From Clostridia bacterium (lineage in GTDB: Bacteria; Bacillota_A; Clostridia; TANB77; CAG-508): DNA of 6,686 nucleotides. Below the pieces are notes generated by a model. It was given only the letters and a program-made list of their open reading frames with translations, did not search any database and was not told where the DNA came from. The stretch spans positions 1 to 6,686 of the forward strand of contig JAAVZD010000064.1 in NCBI GenBank assembly GCA_022791475.1, given 5' to 3'. Position numbers and translations under genes: made by a program. Positions 1-6,400 of this stretch are shown here, one piece after another. How positions within the stretch are numbered: the stretch's first letter is position 1; each line of letters starts with the position of its first letter.

Positions 1-117
1 ACAGATGAAAAGTGGATGGATATGAGTACCTATGATATATGCATTGACAGCAGCCGGTTTACAAAAGAACAGATTGTTAAGATGCTGAAAGTGGCGTATG
101 AGAGTATGGGGGCGTAG
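1..117 (+). CDS. Cytidylate-kinase-like family protein, C-terminal 38 codons (5' partial)
   Basis: The frame is open from the first base to a TAG at 115-117. The visible tail contains WMDMSTYDICIDSSRF followed by an amphipathic helix and ends ESMGA. The pattern W-x-D-x-x-x-Y-D-[LI]-C-I-[ND]-[ST]-S, then a short linker and a closing helix, is the usual C terminus of the clostridial cytidylate-kinase-like P-loop NTPases (the Cytidylate_kin2 type). The catalytic P-loop lies outside the window, so activity cannot be judged. These proteins are small cytosolic nucleoside-monophosphate-kinase-like enzymes, often of unproven substrate. The gene ends 59 bp before an inserted palindromic element, and no T-tract terminator directly follows its stop. 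It is on the same strand as the giant gene, but 319 bp and a strong terminator-like hairpin separate them, so a shared operon is unlikely. Family assignment rests on a short tail only. Confidence 0.7.
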   Translation, partial: TDEKWMDMSTYDICIDSSRFTKEQIVKMLKVAYESMGA

Positions 118-175
118 CGGCTGGTGTAGAAGTGGATGTCTGTGAGGAGATGGGAGATAAAGAGGTGAAATAAGC
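118..175. other. Short intergenic stretch downstream of the kinase gene
   Basis: No gene, convincing promoter or terminator is visible here. The only notable element is the last 8 bp (AAATAAGC, 168-175), the left copy of a target duplication around the neighbouring palindromic insertion. Confidence 0.5.
168..175. repeat. Left target-site duplication (AAATAAGC) of the MITE
   Basis: AAATAAGC abuts the left terminal inverted repeat exactly and is repeated without mismatch immediately outside the right terminus at 277-284. An 8-bp perfect direct repeat bordering perfect inverted termini is the footprint of transposition. The inferred empty site reads GTGAAATAAGCTTAC. Confidence 0.85.
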
Positions 176-276
176 GTAACAGTTCAGCCTTCCGGATTCC
201 TGACTGCTCCAATTTATTGGTTGCTAACCGCGCGGCCTGCCACTGTGAGCAGAGCAGTTGCAGGCTGAACTGTTAC
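176..276. mobile_element. 101-bp MITE-like element with IS66-type ends
   Basis: The element starts GTAACAGTTCAGCCT (176-190) and ends with its exact reverse complement, AGGCTGAACTGTTAC (262-276). This gives 15-bp perfect terminal inverted repeats, directly bordered by the 8-bp duplication AAATAAGC. Inside, ACTGCTC (203-209) can pair with GAGCAGT (252-258), and CCAAT-TT-ATTGG (209-220) forms a small hairpin, so the transcript would fold into a long imperfect stem. It has no room for a transposase gene and would need mobilising in trans. IS66-family elements are known for termini beginning GTAA and for 8-bp target duplications, and both properties are met here, so an IS66-type transposase is the best guess for its source. 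The perfect duplication suggests that the insertion is fairly recent. It lacks a T-tract on the plus strand, so it is not a standard intrinsic terminator. Confidence 0.82.
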
Positions 277-284
277 AAATAAGC
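277..284. repeat. Right target-site duplication (AAATAAGC) of the MITE
   Basis: This is a perfect copy of 168-175, directly outside the right inverted repeat of the 101-bp element. Five bases later the tandem 20-bp repeats begin, so the element has landed just upstream of what looks like the control region of the giant gene. Confidence 0.85.
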
Positions 285-288
285 TTAC

Positions 289-328
289 AAAATATACGAA
301 AAGTGTCGAAAATATACGAAAAATGTGC
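289..328. repeat. Two tandem 20-bp repeats (AAAATATACGAAAA core), possible operator
   Basis: The two units, 289-308 and 309-328, match at 17 of 20 positions. The first 14 bases are identical and the differences fall at unit positions 15, 19 and 20. The 20-bp period is close to two helical turns, so both copies face the same side of the DNA, as expected for cooperative binding by a regulator. The second copy overlaps the proposed -35 and spacer of the promoter at 306-334, a repressor-like position. The core hexamer ATACGA recurs at 444-449 and, inverted, at 457-462 inside the start of the giant gene. An operator role is inference; the duplication itself is directly visible. Confidence 0.5.
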
Positions 329-334
329 TAATAT
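306..334 (+). promoter_or_regulatory. Candidate sigma-A promoter with extended -10
   Basis: A -35-like TCGAAA (306-311, 4 of 6 to TTGACA) is separated by 17 bp from a -10-like TAATAT (329-334, 4 of 6 to TATAAT). The -10 is preceded by TGC, which fits the extended -10 TGn motif common in Firmicutes. Transcription would start near 341, directly before the terminator-like hairpin, and the giant gene would need readthrough. The sequence is AT-rich, so chance matches are possible. A weaker alternative lies inside the hairpin (TTGTTT 381-386, 17 bp, TAGAGT 404-409, also with a TGn). Confidence 0.4.
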
Positions 335-348
335 ATAAGTGGTTTATC

Positions 349-401
349 AATGGTAAGGAAATTAGGGGAAGTGATTCCCCTTGTTTGCTTACCATTTTTT
401 T
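349..401 (+). terminator. GNRA-capped intrinsic-terminator-like hairpin in the leader of the giant gene
   Basis: AATGGTAAG (349-357) pairs perfectly with CTTACCATT (388-396). After a G/G mismatch, AAA 359-361 pairs with TTT 384-386. After a wobble and a mismatch, AGGGGAA (364-370) pairs with TTCCCCT (375-381) around a GTGA loop, a GNRA-type tetraloop. A run of seven T (395-401) follows. This is the structure of a Rho-independent terminator, yet it ends only 35 nt before the next start codon. It could close readthrough from upstream, or act as an attenuator for the promoter at 306-334. TACCA (390-394) can instead pair with TGGTA (401-405), which would break the base of the terminator stem; this alternative is weak at 5 bp. 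Confidence 0.75.
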
Positions 402-421
402 GGTAGAGTTGAAAAATATTT

Positions 422-433
422 GGGGATGGGAGA
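422..433 (+). promoter_or_regulatory. Ribosome binding site of the giant gene
   Basis: The purine-rich GGGGATGGGAGA precedes ATG 437. GGGAG (428-432) lies only 4 nt from the start codon and GGGGA (422-426) lies 10 nt from it, so neither is an ideal Shine-Dalgarno site. The start is still clear: an in-frame TGA at 410-412 closes the frame upstream, and there is no ATG, GTG or TTG codon between that stop and 437. Confidence 0.6.
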
Positions 434-436
434 ATT

Positions 437-3400
437 ATGAAGGATACGATAGTATTTCGTATAGATGTAGATGATGAAAAAAGTTATGCGATGCTTGCAA
501 ATTTTATCTATAAAAGAGAACATCATATGGGACTTTCACAGGAGGAGATGGGGCATGTAACTTATAAATATTATATTGGGAATTCATATAGGAAGCTTAA
601 ACGTTGGGCAAGGAGAATATCATTAGACAAAACGACATATCAATCTGTGAATCAGCCTGTAAATATTAAAAATATAACAGATAAATATGAGATTATATAT
701 TGCGTACGGGTCAATAAAGACAGTGATATAGTAGAATTTTATAATCTGTTTTTGATTAAGCATTATTACGCCGAGCTTAAGATTTTGATTCTGTTTGAGG
801 AATGCGACAGAGCTAATTATCATAAGATTTCGCAATTTTTATACCGAATTACAAGCCATGATAAAGATTTTTATGATTCTTGTTTTTTTGTGAGCTGCGG
901 AGAAGAACAGAGGGCGCAGATAAACAATATAAAGTTATCAAGAAGCTTTATCCCGCTGCAGATTGTGGATCAGGATAATTTGGTGCGTTTATTCGGGAAC
1001 AGCAGAGAAGTATTGAGTGAAAAGTATTTACACAGAATACTTAACAATAGAGAGGAAAAGGAAGATCTTGGAGAAAAAGGAGACCTTGTAGAAGGGGGAA
1101 TTAAGCTGCTTAAGGATATCCGAAAACAACTGTCCGCAATTCCGGAGGAGCAGGCCATCCAGATTTTTCGTGAAATGGATATTTTTGCTTTTAATTTATT
1201 ATGTTATGTAATCAGCGTGAAGCAAAAGGAAGCTTTTGATTCACTGTTGTTAGAGCGTTATGCCTTTCAGATGCGGCAGTATTCTATGGCAATCCGGCAG
1301 TTGGCGGAGAATATCGTGTTCCATTCAAAGACTGGCTTTGGGGTCATTGCAGTCAGGGTACACAAGCAGAATTCTTCATATATGAAACAGAAATATCATG
1401 TGTCTGGTAAAGGAAAAGAACGTATTTTTTTGGAGGTGATCGTTAGCGATTTTTGCGGCAATAACCTGTCAGGAAATATTGCAAAGAATTTCGTTTCTAA
1501 TCTTGAGAAAGAAGATGATAAAAAGGTATTTAGCGGGTTAAAACCGAGTTCTTTTTTTGATTATGAAAAAGAAAGAGGAGAGGCCGATGCATGGAAGTAT
1601 TTTTATCGAAAACCGGAAAATATAGGAAAACATTATGGGCTTAGGATATTCCAGTCTGTTGTTTCAACGTTTAATGGTTTTTTTGGGGCAGAGAGCCATA
1701 GCGGATACAGATGTGAAGCAGGAGATTGTTTTTTTACATATGAAGACGAAGGCCCAGGAATATGTATGCCGGGTACGAGATATCATATTCTTATGCCTTT
1801 AGAGATTATTCAGGCGGTAATTAGGAAGCAGGATTTAAGCTTAGACAGCGGGCTTAATATCGGTAATCTGGTAAACCATGTTTTGGGATATCGAATCGGG
1901 GATATGAGTATTGCCCCAATCTCTCCGGCATTCTTATCGCAAGAACATAAGGACAGGCAGATTGTGAAATGGGCGGATGATATATGCGGCGATCTAAAAA
2001 AGAATGTTTATGATATTGTATATATATCTATGGAAAAGATGGAGGAAGGTAATGGGGAGATCCTGGCGAAGGCGTTGGTTATGGCGCTTTACCAGTTAAA
2101 AAGAGATGTCTCAGCCGTTCTCTATCAATGTTCGGACTCCCTGAAAAAGAATATGTTTGAAACTTTGAGGATCTTTTTTAGAAGCGTAAGCATCGAAGAA
2201 ATGTTTTATGGATTAAAAGTTCAGATTGCTTTTTATTCTAAAGAGTTTGAGGAATTGATTATTGATTTGGGCAGTGAAAGTAATACGGATAATATTAATG
2301 CATATATTGCAAATATGAAATGTATTACTTCAACGGAATGGTATTTTAATCAGGATAAGAAAAGGTATGACTTAAGCAGAGGGGCGGACAGTTATATACC
2401 GTACGATATTCTGCATGAGATAGAGATTGATCATGAGAAGCGGACAATATTTGAGCACTATACGGCAGTCATATTGAACCAGAGTATCCAGACGCCTGAT
2501 TTTGGATGTAAGCTTGAGCATACACATATGAGGCTGGGCTCTACGATCCATATTGACGAGTTCTACGAAGCAGAGATTCTCTTTGAAAATAAATTATTTG
2601 TATCGCGTTTTGCACTGCTTCTGGTAAAAGATATGAAGGACCGTCTGCAAGGTGTTGGCAAACTGACTCTGTATGGGTATGGAACCTACTCGGAGACGGT
2701 TCTTGTACAGATGATCGATATGATTCATGGACTTTATCCGGAGGAGATAGACGCAGATTATATTATTTTGGAAAGAGAAGAAGAAAAAAGAGGTTTTCTA
2801 CATAAAGACAGAATCCGCTATAATCGCCTGTTCCAATCGGAAGAAGACCGGATAAATTATTTTAAAGACCGTAAGGTTGCGACAATCGTATTGATTAATT
2901 CAACTTTAAAGACCCATTTACGGTTGATAAGCTTATTTAAAGAAGAAAATAGAAAAGATGAGCTGGATGAGAGCTGGCTGCTTTGTAATTATGCAGTGTT
3001 GCTGATTGGTAATGCTCAAGAGAACCGTTATTGGACACTGGAGGATAAGAAGGTAAAGCTAGTGAACGGAACAATCAATCCCACTCCCACGTATTTCGTC
3101 CATGCTCATGCAAATTATCAGGAGCCTTCCGAGTGTGTGTATTGTTTCCCTGAGAATCCGCTGGCAGAGATTCCTCTTATTGAAGTAAACGCGGCGTCAA
3201 CAATCCCGAATCAGGGATTTGGAATTATAAAAGAAGTAAAAGATTTAAAATTAAATTATCAGCGAATCAAGGAGGAGGAAGACAAGTTTAAGTGCCTGAA
3301 AGATAAGTTCATATATGGGCATATCCAGAGAAATGAGAACCATTTTCTTTATTATTTCAAGACAGAACATCTGTGGATGTGTGAGAAAGAAAAGATCAGA

Positions 3401-6400
3401 GATTCACTGCATATCTGGAGGCAGGGATGGAAGCGGGAGGAACGGCTGCAATACAATATTATTGTAGCTCCGATGCATTTCAGCAATGCCGGATTTGTAG
3501 AATTAGTCAATCAGGAGGTATTTGGCGGGAACGCGATTTTGCTGAGAATAGATTTTGATAAGGAATACCGTTGCAATGCATATACGAAATTCTCTTATCT
3601 GCGTAATTATGCAGAACAATTATATAAGAAGGATAAGAGAGGGATGATTCGTGTTCATTTTGTGGATGACGCGATTATCAGCGGCCGCACTTATCACAGG
3701 GCGAAAAGCCTGGTTGAATCTGTACTGGGAATGGACCGGAACTTAAACAAAATAGAGATAAAAGTTTTTGATAAGGTTTTTGTTATAGTAGACCGTAATT
3801 CCATGCATAGCAGAAGGCAGTATGTAAAGAACTGCGATACGGATTTTTATACGTTTATCCACATTAATATATCATCTCTCCGTAATTATGGAGATTCCTG
3901 TATCTTTTGCAATCTGAAAAATGAAGCGGAGCTTCTTTACAGCACAGCGTCAACCAAGCAGATTGCAGAATACTGGATGCACTGTATACAAAAATTTAAG
4001 CTTTATCAGCTTGAGGAATACAATCATAAACCGCTGAAGGATTCGGACAGAGCGTTTAGAAGGCTGTTCTGTACTCATATGGCCCAGAGTGTTCTGGAGG
4101 AAAAAAACCATGGAAATGACCGTGAGCAGACAATCTACCTGATTTTAAGATTATTGTGTAAAGATTATGAAGGCCGCAGAGAGGAAAAAAGCAAGGACAG
4201 GTATGAGTATTTTTTGTCATATCTCAAATGTATTTCGCGTCCTTTTCTGGTGTTTAGAAGGGCTGTTAAGGAAGCAATTTTTGATATTCTTCTGTTGTTT
4301 ATAGAGGCGGTTATACAAGAAAAATCCTTACGTGACGTGATAAAGACTGTGGAGGGTGAGAAGACATACTTAAAGCAAAGACGATTGATTCTTCTGTTCA
4401 ATTGGATTGATAAGAATATTTTGAACGATACTGAGCTTACAAAGAAGGATAAACGGGATTTGGTAAGGCTTCTGATGAAACAACTGACAGAGTTAAAGAG
4501 TAATTATATTATCCGCCCGGATAAGATGGAAGTAATCTTTCGGTTTATGGAGGAGGCGGGAACTGAAAAAGGAGAGTTTGAAGTTTATTACATGACTTTA
4601 ATTGACCGTCTGGTAAGCTCAAGCTCTGATACCAATAAAAGTATTTGGCTGGATCACCAGATATCCGGCAATAGATTTCAATATGTCACGGAGGATTACA
4701 GGGCATGGGTAATTTTAGAGAACACAAGGGCTTTCCGCGACGGTATTGAAAAATTATATATCATGGCGTCTAAAGAATTCCGTCAGATTTCGGAGAAAAG
4801 AATAGACGATTTGAAAAAGTGTTACGATTACCATAGGGCGTATTCCATGTTTGAAGATTTTTTATATAAAAATACCCCAGAATTAGAAGCATACAGGAAT
4901 GCCGAAGATGATTTGGACCGTGAAAACATCTATGAGATTAAGGAACGAATCCAACGTTTTATAAAAACTTTGCCCCAACTTGAGACAATCGATTTCAGGA
5001 AAACTGCGTACAGCCTTGAATGTGGAAATAAAAATTGGAGTGACATTTTTTATACAGAGAAACAAATGTTAGAAGGAGAAATAGAAGAAGAAAATGAACA
5101 TGCCATAAGCGGGCAATTAAAGAGATTAATCAATCAAGAATGTGACAGTTATCAGTATGGTAATTTTTATAAAATATTAAATAGGGATGGATATATGGAA
5201 GGTGAGGAGATTTCTTCGGGCGGTGCAGATATGATAGCATGCTGTATGAAAATACTGAAGCTGTGCAGAGAGTCGGAGACAAAGGTGCTTGATAAGGTTG
5301 AGGAGCTTGCGGCGTTATTTAAAATTATTCTTAAGGCAGACAGAGTCCAATTTATTATTGAGAATGAGGACAATAATAATCTGGATAAGTGGAAAGGAAA
5401 TATTGAAGACAAATATAATGATATTGTGAGACAGTGCGGCAGCGAGCATCTGCCCAGACTCCATATAAGAGGGAAAAAACACTATTCCGTGATTGTTGAG
5501 AAAGCGGATAATGAAGATTGTAATACAGAATTATCTCAGGAAGTGGAGCTATTACTGTCTGGTATGGTTCAAAGCAAAGACAGGCCGCGCAGTTATAGGA
5601 GGGATAGGGAGCATGGAATCGTAATATGGGAGCTTGAAAATAGCCAGAGGAGTATTTGGATCAGTATCGAGAATCATGATTGGATTGGGGACGAAGCAGG
5701 CCGGGGGCTTAAGATTGCGCGGGATATGCGGAGGGTGATGGTATTCTATCAGGAGTTAAAGAAAAAGATATTCAATCCGGAGAACGATGATTTTCTGAAT
5801 GAGATATCACGCTTCCGCAAGGAACAGCGTATTTATAATAGCAATAAGGTTTATACCCATACAAAAGACTACCAGCAGGAGATGCAATTTGAACATGCGG
5901 CCAGATACTTTATGGAGGGGCATGAAAAGGAAAACATTCGGGAAAACTATGCTTCCTATATTTTGAACCTGCTGGCAGATATTAATGTAAGCAGATATTA
6001 TCGCGATGGACTGCATAAAAGAATATATAAGTATGAGAAAAAGATAGAAAAACATGCGTCTTGGGGACAGCTTTCAGCGGTGCTTCGAGACAGTAAGACA
6101 TTCGTGTATCGTGAGAGCGACGGTGAAAAGGTATCTGTCAGGCTTGAGGTTCTGGATATAGACGAATATACCCGTATTTTGTGTGAAGACAGCGGCCGTT
6201 CCGTGCAGGAGCTTACCTTGCTAATTTATTCTTTGATTTTGAATGCGGCAGAGCAGGGACGGGGAATAAGAGAAATTCAGAAGGAAATCTCCAATCCGGA
6301 TGTGCAAAAAGAACAGAAATGTGTTATAGTAAAGTTATATAAGGAAGGGGGAGATCTTATCATAGAGAATGAATGTGAAGATTCTGTTCATCCGGAACAA

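Noticed and set aside
176..276. Reading the long palindrome as a bidirectional transcription terminator of the kinase gene
   Set aside because: There is no T-tract on the plus-strand side, the loop between perfect arms is 71 nt, and the perfect flanking 8-bp direct repeats show that it arrived as an insertion.
381..409. Alternative promoter TTGTTT-17-TAGAGT with a TGG before the -10, giving a start just after the hairpin
   Set aside because: It matches only 3 of 6 and 4 of 6 consensus bases and lies within the terminator 3' arm. It is kept as the competing explanation for expression rather than annotated.
118..436. tRNA, riboswitch, CRISPR array or retron-type RNA in the intergenic region
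   Set aside because: No cloverleaf, no spaced identical repeats of CRISPR length (only two adjacent 20-bp units) and no reverse transcriptase nearby; the folded structures are accounted for by the MITE and the terminator-like hairpin.
1551..1736. Runs of seven T within the giant gene (near 1552, 1678 and 1728) as programmed or phase-variable frameshift sites
   Set aside because: The frame stays open through all of them, flanking protein motifs continue in the same frame, and no alternative long frame begins there; T-runs are expected in AT-rich coding.
5858..5860. His1808 (YTHTKDYQ) as a histidine-kinase phosphoacceptor
   Set aside because: The position between a GAF-like and a GHKL-like domain is right, but the surrounding residues do not follow an H-E-x-[RK]-[TN]-P type H-box, and the downstream GHKL lacks its G1 box.
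30..6055. Seven minus-strand open frames of 60-82 codons scattered over the window
   Set aside because: Six lie antisense to the giant gene and one overlaps the kinase tail and the MITE. They are rich in Ser, Ile, Phe and Leu from reversed codons, lack visible ribosome sites, and show no family motif, so they are shadows of the plus-strand genes.
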